From positions 248,001-312,000 of the forward strand of contig CANMTD010000001.1 of NCBI GenBank assembly GCA_947500775.1: a DNA stretch of 64,000 bases. The letters are read 5' to 3'. The stretch is from an uncultured Paracoccaceae bacterium. Lineage in GTDB: Bacteria; Pseudomonadota; Alphaproteobacteria; Rhodobacterales; Rhodobacteraceae. Position 1 is the first letter of the stretch. Every line of letters starts with the position of its first letter. The translations under genes were made by a program, and so were the position numbers. Shown here in pieces: positions 26,929 to 35,460 of the stretch. The notes beneath the pieces were generated by a model. The model saw only the letters and a list, made by a program, of their open reading frames with translations. It was not told where the DNA came from and did not search any database.

Positions 26929-27297
26929 ATGCTGACCCCATTTGACATCTGGGCGCCGATGTTTCGCGCGCCGTTTTCAGGCGATGTGACCCAGGAAATC
27001 GTGCCGCGTCTGTTTTCCCCCGATATCAAGGGCATCCCGGAAATCGAGGCCCGGGTTCAGACCGAGGTTGCCAGTTACGGCAAGCAGCTTGGCAAGGTTC
27101 TGGAGGCGCTTCAGACCCTGTCGGCCGCCACCAATACACCCCTGCCCGAAATCGACGCGCTGGTTGCCGGGATCAAAGAGGTAAAGGACGACAGCCGCGC
27201 CGATTTCCGCGCAGATGCCGAAGCGGCGCTGGCGCGCCTGCGGGCGGTGGATGAGGACGGCTGGCGCGCCGTCGTGGGCGCGCCCCAGCCGGGCTGA
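26929..27297 (+). CDS. Small helical protein, unknown (122 residues)
   Basis: The start at 26929 has AAGGAG eight bases upstream; the frame is open 25 codons further but has no site. After a hydrophobic, aromatic start (MLTPFDIWAPMFRAPFSGDV) the protein is a predicted coiled coil of Ala, Glu, Leu and Lys (IEARVQTEVASYGKQLGKVL). Size and helical make-up are reminiscent of phasins, the PHB-granule coat proteins, but I see no decisive motif, so this is only a possibility. It converges on the zinc-ribbon gene. Confidence 0.75.
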   Translation: MLTPFDIWAPMFRAPFSGDVTQEIVPRLFSPDIKGIPEIEARVQTEVASYGKQLGKVLEALQTLSAATNTPLPEIDALVAGIKEVKDDSRADFRADAEAALARLRAVDEDGWRAVVGAPQPG

Positions 27298-27303
27298 ACC
27301 AGC

Positions 27304-28218
27304 CTATTCCGAGGCTTTGTTGATCACGTCGACCAGCGCCCTCAGCTGGTTGTCCAGCGCAAGGCGGGCCTGATCTATGGTCGCGACATAGGCGTTCAGC
27401 GCCGGTTCCGCCGGCGGCGCCATGGCCACGATTTTCGGGGCCAGCACATAGACGCCCAGCAGGATCACCGCCAGCAGGATCATCACGCTGAACCCACGCC
27501 CAAAGCCGCTACGCCCCTGAGGTTCGTCGACGTCCTGTTCGATCGCGATGATACCGGGGTCCTGTTCCTGACTGTGACGCTCGGATGTGGCGCGCAGGGT
27601 CGAGTTGATTTCTTCGACATCGGGCAGCAGATCGCGGCGCGATCCGGCCGCGTTGTCGTGAACATCCACCGTCTCTTCGGTGTCGATCCCGCGCAGCCGG
27701 GCCATGCGTTCCTGCAGGCCGGATCGTTTCTTGCGCGGTGCGGCGGCGGATTCCTCAAGGCCCAGATCGGGTTGGCTTTCGATCGCGGCGCCTCGTCCCT
27801 CTTGGCTGCGGGCCTGTTGTTCCAGCTCGGCCTCTTCGCGCAGCACGTTGATGATGGACTCGTCCACCGTTGACCGGACCGGCTCTGTGGCGGGCGCGGG
27901 CTTTTCTGCTGCGCTGTCTTCGAGCTCCGGTTCCTCAGGCGCTTCAAACCGCTCTTCTGCGGGCGCCTCCACCGGATCGGGTTCGCCAGAGATTTCGACC
28001 TCGGGTTCGGAAATGATGGGGGCGTCTTCGGCCTGCGGGGCGGTTTCCGTCGTCTCCGGCCCAAGGATCAGCTCGGGGCTGTCTTCAAATTCCTTGTTCG
28101 CGGCATCCTGAAACCAGGTATGTCCGCAGTTTGAACACTGCACATCCCGCCCATTTTCTGGAATAACGGAATCGTCCACCTCGTATTGCGCATCGCAATT
28201 CGGGCAAATCAGTCGCAT
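27304..28218 (-). CDS. Zinc-ribbon protein with one membrane helix
   Basis: 304 residues. The N-terminal zinc ribbon has Cys5, Cys8, Cys28 and Cys31 (CPNCDAQYEV, then QCSNCGHTWF), the MJ0042 type. A long acidic, Pro/Glu-rich linker (about 40-220) leads to a single membrane helix (about 238-262, MILLAVILLGVYVLAP) and a short C-terminal tail. The ribbon and linker should be cytoplasmic. The gene is divergent from ftsE, an arrangement I recall from other Rhodobacterales, but its role is unknown. Confidence 0.85.
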   Translation of the reverse strand: MRLICPNCDAQYEVDDSVIPENGRDVQCSNCGHTWFQDAANKEFEDSPELILGPETTETAPQAEDAPIISEPEVEISGEPDPVEAPAEERFEAPEEPELEDSAAEKPAPATEPVRSTVDESIINVLREEAELEQQARSQEGRGAAIESQPDLGLEESAAAPRKKRSGLQERMARLRGIDTEETVDVHDNAAGSRRDLLPDVEEINSTLRATSERHSQEQDPGIIAIEQDVDEPQGRSGFGRGFSVMILLAVILLGVYVLAPKIVAMAPPAEPALNAYVATIDQARLALDNQLRALVDVINKASE

Positions 28219-28376
28219 CTTGCCTCACCTTCGCGCGTGGGTTCCCATCGCGGCACTGCCTCTATTAATCTGCATGTTGTATCAACTGGGCGGGAAATTC
28301 AAAGGATTTGCGTCATAGCGCAATTGAAACCTGCTAAAACCTCGGGCAAAACACCCCTAAATCATCGGAGAGCGGC

Positions 28377-29054
28377 GTGATCGAACTGCAAAACGTGACC
28401 CACAGCTATGGTGGGGGAGAATTGTTGTCGGATATCACGCTCCGCCTGCAGCCGGGGTCGTTCCATTTTCTGACCGGCCCGTCGGGCGCGGGCAAAAGCA
28501 CCTTGCTGAAATTGTGCTATGGCGAATTGCGCCCGGCGGCGGGCAACGTTCAGCTGTTCGGCCGTGATCTGGGCGACATGGACCGTGACGCGATCGCCCA
28601 TGCCCGGCGGCGGATCGGGGTGGTGCATCAGGATTGCCAGTTTCTGGATCATCTGCCGCTGCGCGACAACCTGGCGCTGCCGCTGGCGGTGTCGGATCGC
28701 GACCCGGCGGCCGAACAGGGCAATCTGGACGAACTGCTGTCCTGGGTCGGGCTCAGCGCGCGGGCCGGGGCGCGCCCGCCCGAACTGTCGGGCGGCGAAC
28801 GCCAGCGCGCGGCGCTTGCGCGCGCGGTGATCATGGCGCCGGATGTGGTTCTGGCCGATGAGCCCACCGGCAATGTCGATTGGGACATGTCGCAGCGATT
28901 GCTGACCCTGCTGGTCGAGCTGAACCGGATGGGCAAGACGATCCTGATCGCCACCCATGATCTGGCGTTGATCCGGGCGGCGAAATCGCAGGTCGCGGCG
29001 CGGGTGCTGCGGATCAAGGACCGGCAGTTGCAACTGGCGGGGGCGGATTTGTGA
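28377..29054 (+). CDS. ftsE: Cell division ATP-binding protein FtsE
   Basis: 225 residues from a GTG with GGAG upstream. ABC-ATPase motifs are complete: Walker A GPSGAGKST, signature LSGGERQR, Walker B VVLADEPTG and the switch His in ATHD. FtsE works with FtsX at the division site, where ATP hydrolysis drives FtsX to activate peptidoglycan hydrolases through periplasmic partners. The stop overlaps the ftsX start by four bases (GTGA). Confidence 0.93.
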   Translation: MIELQNVTHSYGGGELLSDITLRLQPGSFHFLTGPSGAGKSTLLKLCYGELRPAAGNVQLFGRDLGDMDRDAIAHARRRIGVVHQDCQFLDHLPLRDNLALPLAVSDRDPAAEQGNLDELLSWVGLSARAGARPPELSGGERQRAALARAVIMAPDVVLADEPTGNVDWDMSQRLLTLLVELNRMGKTILIATHDLALIRAAKSQVAARVLRIKDRQLQLAGADL

Positions 29055-29956
29055 AGATGGTTCTGATCACCCTTCGCGCCCTGATCGCGGGCGATCCGCA
29101 GGCCGACCGGGTTGTGCCGCCCACCGGGTTCACCGTCCGGCTGACCATGTTCACCGCCGGTGCCATGGCGTTTCTGGCGGTCTTTGCGCTGGCCCTGTCG
29201 CTGGCCACCGGGCGGCTGGCCGATCGCTGGTCCGAGGCGCTGGCACGCACCGCGACGGTGCGCATCTCTGCGCCCGAAGGCCAGATGCAGACCCAGACCG
29301 AGGCCGCGCTTCAGGTGCTGCGCACCACCCCCGGTATCGGCGAGGTGCGGGCCCTGTCCGACGCCGAACAGCGCGCCCTGCTGGCGCCGTGGTTCGGCCC
29401 CGATCTGCCGGTGGATACCTTGCCGGTGCCGCAATTGATCGAGGTCGCGGAAACCGGCGATGGCTATGACGCCGAAGGGCTGCGCCTGCGCCTGTCCGCC
29501 GAAGCGCCGGGCGCGGTTCTGGACGATCACACCCGCTGGCGCAGGCCATTGGTGCAGGCGGCGGACCGGCTGCGGATGCTGGGGCTGGTGTCGATCGGGT
29601 TGATCGGGCTGACGACGGCGGCGATGATCACCCTGTCGGCCAATGCAGCCCTTGCCGCCAATGCCGGGGTGGTCCGTGTGCTGCGGCTGGTGGGCGCGCG
29701 CGACGTCTATATCGCGCGGGCCTTCGTGCGGCGTTTCACCGGGCGCACCTTGCAGGGGGCGGCGGCGGGCACTGCGCTGGGGATGCTGGCGATTGCCCTG
29801 CTGCCGGGCGTGTCCACGGCGGGCGGGTTCCTGACCGGGCTTGGGTTTCACGGCTGGCACTGGCTTTGGCCGCTGATCATCCCCATTGTCGCGGCGGGGG
29901 TTGCGTTCTGGGCCACGCGGATGGCCGCCCTGCGGATGTTGAGGGAGATCACCTGA
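29051..29956 (+). CDS. ftsX: Cell division membrane protein FtsX
   Basis: 301 residues from the GTG overlapping the ftsE stop; an ATG two codons later is possible. Four membrane helices: one near residues 35-55 and three in the C-terminal half (about 175-290). A large periplasmic loop of about 110 residues lies between helices 1 and 2, as in FtsX. It transmits FtsE ATPase movement to murein hydrolase activators. The next gene starts directly after the stop, so ftsE, ftsX, the acyltransferase and probably the PPOX gene are one operon. Confidence 0.92.
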   Translation: MKMVLITLRALIAGDPQADRVVPPTGFTVRLTMFTAGAMAFLAVFALALSLATGRLADRWSEALARTATVRISAPEGQMQTQTEAALQVLRTTPGIGEVRALSDAEQRALLAPWFGPDLPVDTLPVPQLIEVAETGDGYDAEGLRLRLSAEAPGAVLDDHTRWRRPLVQAADRLRMLGLVSIGLIGLTTAAMITLSANAALAANAGVVRVLRLVGARDVYIARAFVRRFTGRTLQGAAAGTALGMLAIALLPGVSTAGGFLTGLGFHGWHWLWPLIIPIVAAGVAFWATRMAALRMLREIT

Positions 29957-30694
29957 ATGATAGGCTATGTCGTGCAATGGCTGCGGTCGCTGGTGTTTGT
30001 CGGGCAGATGTACCTGATGATGGCGGTGCTGGCGGTGTTCTTCACGCCCTGGGCGATGGTGGACCGGCGCGGCGCTTTTGCCGGGATTCACACCTATTGC
30101 CGCTGGGTGCGCTGGACCGCGGGCTGGATGATCGGGCTGAAATCCGAAATCCGCGGGCAGGTGCCCACCGACGAGGTGCTGATTGCCGCCAAGCACCAGT
30201 CGTTTTTCGACATCATCATGATCGTGTCGGTGGTGCCGCGCCCCAAGTTCATCATGAAGAAATCCCTGCGCTGGGCGCCGATCCTTGGCTATTACGCCTA
30301 TCGCATCGGCTGTGTCGCGGTGGATCGCGGCAAACGCGGGCAGGCCATCCAGAAAATGGTGCGCGATGTGGACAACGGGCGGCAATTGCCCGGCCAGCTG
30401 ATCATCTATCCCCAAGGCACCCGCGTCGCCCCGGGGGTGTCGCGCGGATACAAGATCGGCACCGGCATCCTGTATGACCAACTGGCGCAGGACTGTGTGC
30501 CGGCGGCCACCAATGTCGGCGTGTTCTGGCCGCGCACGGGTATTTACCGCAAGCCGGGGCTGGCGGTGGTGTCGTTCCTGCCGCGCATCGCGGCCGGAAA
30601 ACCGACCGATGAATTCATGGTCGAACTGGAACAGGTGGTGGAAACCGCCTCGGATAAACTGATGGCAGAGGCGGGCTTTGACCCCGAAGGGTGA
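29957..30694 (+). CDS. plsC: 1-acyl-sn-glycerol-3-phosphate acyltransferase
   Basis: 245 residues. The acyltransferase motif HX4D is HQSFFD (80-85), and the glycerol-phosphate-binding motif is YPQGTRVAPG (151-160), a variant of PEGTR with Gln in place of Glu. An N-terminal hydrophobic helix (about 13-33) places it at the inner membrane, where it makes phosphatidic acid from lysophosphatidic acid. It starts one base after the ftsX stop. The Gln substitution is seen in many alphaproteobacterial PlsC proteins, as far as I recall. Confidence 0.9.
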   Translation: MIGYVVQWLRSLVFVGQMYLMMAVLAVFFTPWAMVDRRGAFAGIHTYCRWVRWTAGWMIGLKSEIRGQVPTDEVLIAAKHQSFFDIIMIVSVVPRPKFIMKKSLRWAPILGYYAYRIGCVAVDRGKRGQAIQKMVRDVDNGRQLPGQLIIYPQGTRVAPGVSRGYKIGTGILYDQLAQDCVPAATNVGVFWPRTGIYRKPGLAVVSFLPRIAAGKPTDEFMVELEQVVETASDKLMAEAGFDPEG

Positions 30695-30696
30695 CA

Positions 30697-31299
30697 ATGG
30701 AATACCTGACCGATATCGCAGCGCTTGAGGCGCTTTACGGCACCCCCAGCGTGCCCGCCATGCGCAAGGTCGCGCAGCAGATGACGCCGCAATACCGGCG
30801 CTGGATCATGACATCGCGGTTCTGCGTGCTGTCGACCGTCGGGGCCGGGGGCACCGACGGCAGCCCGCGTGGCGACGACGGCCCGGTGGTACAGGAACTG
30901 GACCCCCATACGCTGGCCATGCCCGACTGGCGCGGCAACAACCGTATGGACAGCCTGCGCAATATCGTCGAGGACGGGCGCGTGTCGCTGATGTTCATGG
31001 TGCCGGGGTCCAACACCGTGGTGCGGGTGAACGGCACCGCGCGGATCACGCTGGACGATGATCTGCGCGCCCGGTTCGACCACAAGGGCAAACTGCCGCG
31101 CAGCGTGATCGTGATCGCGATATCCGAGGTTTATACCCAATGCGCCCGCGCGGTCATGCGGGCCGGGCTGTGGTCGCGCGACGACAGCGCGGACCTGCCC
31201 ACGCCGGGCGATATCCTGTCCGACGTGACCCGGCAGGAAATCGACGGTCAGGCCTATGACCGGGACTGGGCCGACCGTTCGTCCAAGACCATGTGGTAA
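30697..31299 (+). CDS. Pyridoxamine 5'-phosphate oxidase-family flavoprotein
   Basis: 200 residues from the ATG at 30697 (GAAGGG five bases upstream); a GTG two codons earlier overlaps the plsC stop. The split-barrel FMN-binding fold is indicated by FCVLSTVGAGGTDGSPRGDD, then MPDWRGNNRMDSLRNI, resembling the MSMEG_1061/DR2398 subgroup of PPOX proteins. Those bind FMN, but their reaction is unknown. It is last in the ftsEX-plsC run. A short hairpin (CCCC-GTAA-GGGG) follows the stop. Confidence 0.85.
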   Translation: MEYLTDIAALEALYGTPSVPAMRKVAQQMTPQYRRWIMTSRFCVLSTVGAGGTDGSPRGDDGPVVQELDPHTLAMPDWRGNNRMDSLRNIVEDGRVSLMFMVPGSNTVVRVNGTARITLDDDLRARFDHKGKLPRSVIVIAISEVYTQCARAVMRAGLWSRDDSADLPTPGDILSDVTRQEIDGQAYDRDWADRSSKTMW

Positions 31300-31326
31300 A
31301 GAGACCCCGTAAGGGGGGGCATCGCT

Positions 31327-31710
31327 TTAACGCGCGGCGTCGGAAACGGCCGGTTCCACCACCCGGATTTTCCGCCCCCCGGCCCTGACGAACTGAACCA
31401 CGTCGTTTTTACGCACCCGCCGCGGGGATGTGATCGGGGGCTGTTCAGCGGTCTCGGCGGCCGGATCGGTCATCCCGCGCAAACGGCGCCGGAACACCAG
31501 TATATGGCGCTGCTGCACAGGCCTGCGCAGCATCCAGCCGCGCCGACGATGCGGAAGCGTTTCGGCGCGCACATAGTCCCAGCCGTCCTGACCAAGCTCG
31601 TTCATCAGCCCTGAAATGGTCAGTGAAAAACTGTCGTCCCCCCGTTTCAGGCCCTTGATCCGCCGCGACTGATCCGGCGCAGGAACGACTTTAAACTCGT
31701 AAACAGCCAT
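31327..31710 (-). CDS. DUF4177-like small protein
   Basis: 127 residues from MAVYEFKVVPAP, chosen for its GGGGAG site; the frame is open further upstream. The first ~65 residues (MNELGQDGWDYVRAETLP) match the DUF4177 pattern, a small alpha/beta domain of unknown role. The rest is basic and Pro/Arg-rich and probably disordered. It is convergent with the PPOX gene and lies downstream of the di-haem gene's terminator, so it has its own promoter. A TTGACA is present on its strand at 31784-31789 without a good partner. Confidence 0.75.
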   Translation of the reverse strand: MAVYEFKVVPAPDQSRRIKGLKRGDDSFSLTISGLMNELGQDGWDYVRAETLPHRRRGWMLRRPVQQRHILVFRRRLRGMTDPAAETAEQPPITSPRRVRKNDVVQFVRAGGRKIRVVEPAVSDAAR

Positions 31711-31821
31711 AACACTCCCCTTGCCCCCACACTCAGCGTTACCCATCGGGGCAGGGTCCGGCAAATTAATTGTGGCAAAATCTTGTCAAAACAGTGTTCA
31801 CAACTTGGCAACAGCCCAATC

Positions 31822-31880
31822 AAAAGGGGGGCGAACCCCTTGGCGACGGACAGCCGTGCCAAGGATTTCGCCCCCCAAAA
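31822..31880 (-). terminator. Long nested hairpin terminator after the di-haem gene
   Basis: Outer stem GGGGGGCGAA (31826-31835) pairs with TTCGCCCCCC (31867-31876). Inside it CCTTGGC and GCCAAGG form a second stem. On the minus strand the structure ends in CCCCCC followed by TTTT, 16 bases after the stop of the di-haem gene. Confidence 0.75.
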
Positions 31881-31895
31881 ACAGGGTCAGCGCCC

Positions 31896-33665
31896 TTAGA
31901 TGGATTTCAGATATTCCAGGATCGCTTTTTTCTGGGTTTCGGACAACGAGGTGCCGTATTCATGTCCGCACCTGCTGTTGCCGCTGTCCAGATCGGAACA
32001 ATCGGTCGTTTCCAGCGTGTGATCGAAAAATGTCTGATCCGCCGCCAGCCCGACCGCCTCGATGTCATAGTTCCCGCCCAGCTTGAAACTTGCGGCCCGT
32101 TCGGACGCGGGTTTCAGCAGATCGCTTAACGACTGGACCGATCCGTTGTGCAGATAGGGGGCCGCCGCCCAGATGCCCTGCAACACCCGCGCCTCGTATC
32201 CGCAGCTTGGCCCGGCGGTCAGCGCGGCCTGATCCGACACCTCGGGTTCGGGCAGGGTGAACGCTTCGGACAGGCCTTCGAATTCGGCCGGGTATCCGCG
32301 GGTGCCCGACGGATCGGCGCTGCGCATCAGCGCGTTGTCGTCCAATGCGGCGACATCTTCGTCCAGCCCGTGGGTAAAGTTCTGGACGATCCCCCCAAGG
32401 ACCGAGGTCGCAAGCACCTGAAACGCGGTTTCCTCTGGCCCCAGTTTGTCCAGCGAGAACGGGACAAAGGCGCCGTCCAGCACCCCGGTTTTCACGGTCC
32501 GCGTCAGGATCTGGCATTCGCGTCGGTCAGTGCCCACATCCACAACCGGCGTTTTCCATGTGGAATGAAAGATCGACCGGAACGCGCCCTTCTTGATCCC
32601 GTGGCATTCGACGCAGCCACCGTTTTCCGTGGACAGGTTGAAAATCTGCTCACCCTGCGCGGCCAGATCGGTATCCAGTTCCCAGGGCCATTTCGGCGCG
32701 CCGATTTTCCAGATCCAGTCCTCCAGCACCTTCAGCCCTTCGAAATTGGCCGAGTTGTTGGTGATATAGTCGCGGTTCAGATAGCCCGATTTCTTGACCG
32801 GGTGAAATTCGCCGAAGACGCCGTAAACCTCGCCCAGATTGCGGGCCAGACCCAGGATCGCGTCGCCATTGGAGGCAAAGCCCGGCCATTGGGTCCGGTC
32901 CTGGCGGGCGGCGTTCCACAGGAAGGGATAGCGTGTCGGCGCATCCGCCACGGCGATGTTTTCGGGGATCAGGTGATCCGGCGCCTCGCCCAGATCAAGC
33001 CCGGCCAGCCGGTTGAAGATCATCGACACCGCATCCAGCCGCGATGGCCCCCACGCAGGATCGGGCAGCGCGCGGTCGATCAATGTGTGGAACCGCAGGC
33101 TCCACATTTCGACCTCGACCTTCAGGGCGGCGATTTTGGCGGCGGGGGCGTCGTCGCCCAGTATGTCGGTTGCAAAAGTGGCAAAGCTGGCGTCGTCGAC
33201 CAAGGTGGCCAGAACCGCGTCATCCAGATCTTTCAGAAAGGCCTGAAAATCGACAACCGCCGGACCGCCGTCGATCCGGTAATTGGTGCCGTTCACGTCG
33301 ATCTGCCGGGTGTGGCAGGCCGAACAGGTCATACCGATCGAGGTTTCCGGACCCGTTCCGGTCAGGGTAAAGCCCAGCGGAACATCGGCATCTTCGCGCC
33401 CCTGCAACGCAAGGTATCCATAGCGTGTCAGCGCATCGTCCAGAAATCCGGCGCCATCGGCTGTTTTCAGTGCCCGCATCCAGGCCACCGGCATGATCCG
33501 CGATCCCTGATCCTGGGTATAGAACCTGTTGCGCAGCGAATTGGTCCAATCCTGACCCTGATCGACATATACGGTTTGCGCTGACACAGGGGCTGCAAGA
33601 ATGATGCCCAAAACAGGGCCTAAAACTAAACTGGATACGCGAAATATAATATTTCTTCCCGTCAT
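31896..33665 (-). CDS. RoxA-like di-haem cytochrome c peroxidase-family protein
   Basis: 589 residues. A signal peptide (about 1-29, cleavage near VSAQ|T) sends it to the periplasm. Two haem c motifs are present: CSACH (114-118) and CVECH (351-355). Segments such as RYPFLWNAARQDRTQW, ARNLGEVYGVFGEF and IWAAAPYLHNGSVQSLSDLL resemble the large di-haem branch that includes rubber oxygenase RoxA, rather than ordinary CcpA or MauG proteins. The substrate is unknown; peroxidase or oxygenase activity are both possible. A GGAGG site precedes the start. It is single, with its own regulated-looking promoter and terminator. Confidence 0.85.
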   Translation of the reverse strand: MTGRNIIFRVSSLVLGPVLGIILAAPVSAQTVYVDQGQDWTNSLRNRFYTQDQGSRIMPVAWMRALKTADGAGFLDDALTRYGYLALQGREDADVPLGFTLTGTGPETSIGMTCSACHTRQIDVNGTNYRIDGGPAVVDFQAFLKDLDDAVLATLVDDASFATFATDILGDDAPAAKIAALKVEVEMWSLRFHTLIDRALPDPAWGPSRLDAVSMIFNRLAGLDLGEAPDHLIPENIAVADAPTRYPFLWNAARQDRTQWPGFASNGDAILGLARNLGEVYGVFGEFHPVKKSGYLNRDYITNNSANFEGLKVLEDWIWKIGAPKWPWELDTDLAAQGEQIFNLSTENGGCVECHGIKKGAFRSIFHSTWKTPVVDVGTDRRECQILTRTVKTGVLDGAFVPFSLDKLGPEETAFQVLATSVLGGIVQNFTHGLDEDVAALDDNALMRSADPSGTRGYPAEFEGLSEAFTLPEPEVSDQAALTAGPSCGYEARVLQGIWAAAPYLHNGSVQSLSDLLKPASERAASFKLGGNYDIEAVGLAADQTFFDHTLETTDCSDLDSGNSRCGHEYGTSLSETQKKAILEYLKSI

Positions 33666-33713
33666 TTGACCGGTCCTCCAAAAAATTATGCGTTAAAATA
33701 AACTCGTGAATAT

Positions 33714-33736
33714 CCATACACGTTATAATTGTATGG
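33714..33736 (-). promoter_or_regulatory. Inverted repeat around the -10 region of the di-haem gene
   Basis: CCATACA (33714-33720) and TGTATGG (33730-33736) form a seven-base inverted repeat with a nine-base spacer. On the minus strand the spacer holds TATAAC, a fair -10 box, with TTGCGA 15 bases further up. A repressor bound here would block the promoter. The surrounding ~90 bases are AT-rich. The rest of the 234-base gap to accA shows no gene. Confidence 0.45.
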
Positions 33737-33899
33737 CGATTCTCGCAATTTAATTTTCCGAAAAGGCTTGCCTGACGTGTGGGTCAACGGGCGGACGGTC
33801 GGTCGCGCAGCGTCAGGAATTAAAGGCATTCCCACGGTTTAAAATGGCACCGGCAATGGCACCGTAGGGATCGCAAAGTTGCTTGGAAAGGGGGCCGGA

Positions 33900-34859
33900 T
33901 CAGGCCGCCAGCCCCTTGCTGCCCATTTGCAGGAATTTCTTGCGCCGGTCCGCGATCAGCGTGGCGCGGTCCATGCCGTCCATCCCGCTCAGCATGTCGT
34001 TGATCGTGCGCCCGACGGTGGCGATGGTCTTGTCGCGCGCCCGCTGTGCGCCGCCCTGCGGTTCCTTGATGATCAGGTCGATCACGCCCAGTTTCTTCAG
34101 GTCCTGCGCGGTCAGGCGCAGCGCCTCGGCCGCTTCGCGCATCTTTTCGGCGTCTTTCCACAGGATGCTGGCGCAGCCTTCGGGCGAAATCACCGAATAG
34201 ACCGAATGTTCCAGCATCGCCAGACGGTTGGCCGTGGCAAAGGCCACCGCCCCGCCCGATCCGCCTTCGCCGATGATGACCGAAATCAGCGGCACGCCGA
34301 TTTCCAGACATTTCTGGGTGCTGCGGGCGATCGCCTCGGACTGGCCGCGTTCCTCGGCCCCCTTGCCGGGATAGGCACCGGGGGTATCGACCAGCGTGAC
34401 CACCGGCAGGTTGAACTTGTCGGCCATCTCCATCAGGCGGATCGCCTTGCGGTATCCTTCGGGCCGGGCCATGCCGAAATTCCGTTCGATCCGCGATTTG
34501 GTGTCGGTGCCCTTTTCATGGCCGATCACCACCACGGGGCGGTCGTTCAGCCGCGCCAGCCCGCCCATGACCGCGTGGTCATCGGCAAAGTTCCGGTCGC
34601 CCGCCAGCGGGGTGTATTCGGTGAACAGCGCCTTGATGTAATCCTGACAATGCGGCCGGTCGGGGTGGCGCGCGACCAGGCATTTGCGCCAGGGGGTCAG
34701 GTCCTTGTACAGGTCGCGCAGCAGATCGGCGGCCTTCTTGTCCAAGGCCGAGGCCTCTTTCTCGACGTCCATCTCTTCGTTCTTGCGGGCCAGCGCGCGC
34801 AATTCTTCGGCTTTGCCTTCGATCTCGGCCAGCGGCTTTTCGAACTCGAGATAATGCAT
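33900..34859 (-). CDS. accA: Acetyl-CoA carboxylase carboxyltransferase, alpha subunit
   Basis: 319 residues from [20 protein letters not shown], with GGGAG upstream. The core contains GARHP-type residues ([15 protein letters not shown]), [40 protein letters not shown] and [10 protein letters not shown], the crotonase-fold oxyanion-hole region. With AccD it transfers carboxyl from biotin to acetyl-CoA to make malonyl-CoA for fatty acid synthesis. The gene stands alone, with a terminator-like hairpin upstream belonging to the preceding gene. Confidence 0.97.
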   Translation of the reverse strand: MHYLEFEKPLAEIEGKAEELRALARKNEEMDVEKEASALDKKAADLLRDLYKDLTPWRKCLVARHPDRPHCQDYIKALFTEYTPLAGDRNFADDHAVMGGLARLNDRPVVVIGHEKGTDTKSRIERNFGMARPEGYRKAIRLMEMADKFNLPVVTLVDTPGAYPGKGAEERGQSEAIARSTQKCLEIGVPLISVIIGEGGSGGAVAFATANRLAMLEHSVYSVISPEGCASILWKDAEKMREAAEALRLTAQDLKKLGVIDLIIKEPQGGAQRARDKTIATVGRTINDMLSGMDGMDRATLIADRRKKFLQMGSKGLAA

Positions 34860-34920
34860 GAACGGCTCCCAACTCAGTCGCTGGATATATGACCTTGGTC
34901 GCAGGGATTTGCAACGCCCC

Positions 34921-34952
34921 GCAAAAGACCGCGCCCGGACGACCGGGCGCGG
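34921..34952 (-). terminator. Terminator of the Spy-like gene
   Basis: CCGCGCCCGG (34929-34938) pairs perfectly with CCGGGCGCGG (34943-34952) over a four-base loop. On the minus strand it is followed by TCTTTTG. It lies 11 bases after the stop of the Spy-like gene and upstream of accA. Confidence 0.75.
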
Positions 34953-34962
34953 GGCGGATTGT

Positions 34963-35376
34963 CTATTTGACGACGGCCAGATCCAGCAGCATCGCAAACT
35001 GATCTTGCGTCAGGACGCCGCGCCAGTGATCGGTGCAGGCCGACCGCATCATCACCAGCCGGGTTTCGGCATCCCCGACCTGTTCGGCCAGCGCCTGACG
35101 TTCGGCCTGGGGCGCGCCCGAGACAATCGCATCGCGCAAAAGGCCCCGCAGGGAAATCGCCTCTGCCTCCAGCGCCTTGCGCTTGGCGGGCATGGTTGCC
35201 GTCCAGTTCTTCAGGTCGGCCTTCTGTTCGGGTGTCAGGGCCAATGCCTCGGCGTTCTTCACGATGACCGGGGTGAAGGACACGATCGGGGAGGACAGTT
35301 CCGACCGCATCGGCTGTGCCCCGGCGGCCCCCGCCAGCAAAAGACCCAGCGCGGCAGACAACAGCAGTTTCGACAT
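34963..35376 (-). CDS. Spy/CpxP-like small periplasmic protein
   Basis: 137 residues. A signal peptide (about 1-20, [10 protein letters not shown]) is followed by an all-helical mature domain. [20 protein letters not shown] holds the LTPEQ motif seen in Spy/CpxP-type and heavy-metal-sensor proteins, and LTQDQF appears near the end. Such proteins bind unfolded proteins or metals in the periplasm. AAGGAGC precedes the ATG. A perfect FNR box lies 69-82 bases upstream of the start codon, so expression should respond to low oxygen. Confidence 0.8.
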   Translation of the reverse strand: MSKLLLSAALGLLLAGAAGAQPMRSELSSPIVSFTPVIVKNAEALALTPEQKADLKNWTATMPAKRKALEAEAISLRGLLRDAIVSGAPQAERQALAEQVGDAETRLVMMRSACTDHWRGVLTQDQFAMLLDLAVVK

Positions 35377-35444
35377 GATCAGCTCCTTGGCAGTGATGGC
35401 GGTATTTCGCCCGCGCAGGGTTGCAGACGGGCAAGCTGCGTGCC

Positions 35445-35458
35445 TTGATTCACATCAA
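35445..35458. promoter_or_regulatory. Perfect FNR/FnrL box
   Basis: TTGAT-TCAC-ATCAA matches the FNR consensus TTGAT-N4-ATCAA at all ten fixed positions. It sits right behind the stop of the racemase-like gene and about 75 bases upstream of the Spy-like ATG. FnrL in Rhodobacteraceae activates genes under low oxygen. A site centred near -41 would need a transcription start at about 35410 on the minus strand, which is plausible. Confidence 0.75.
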
Positions 35459-35460
35459 TT

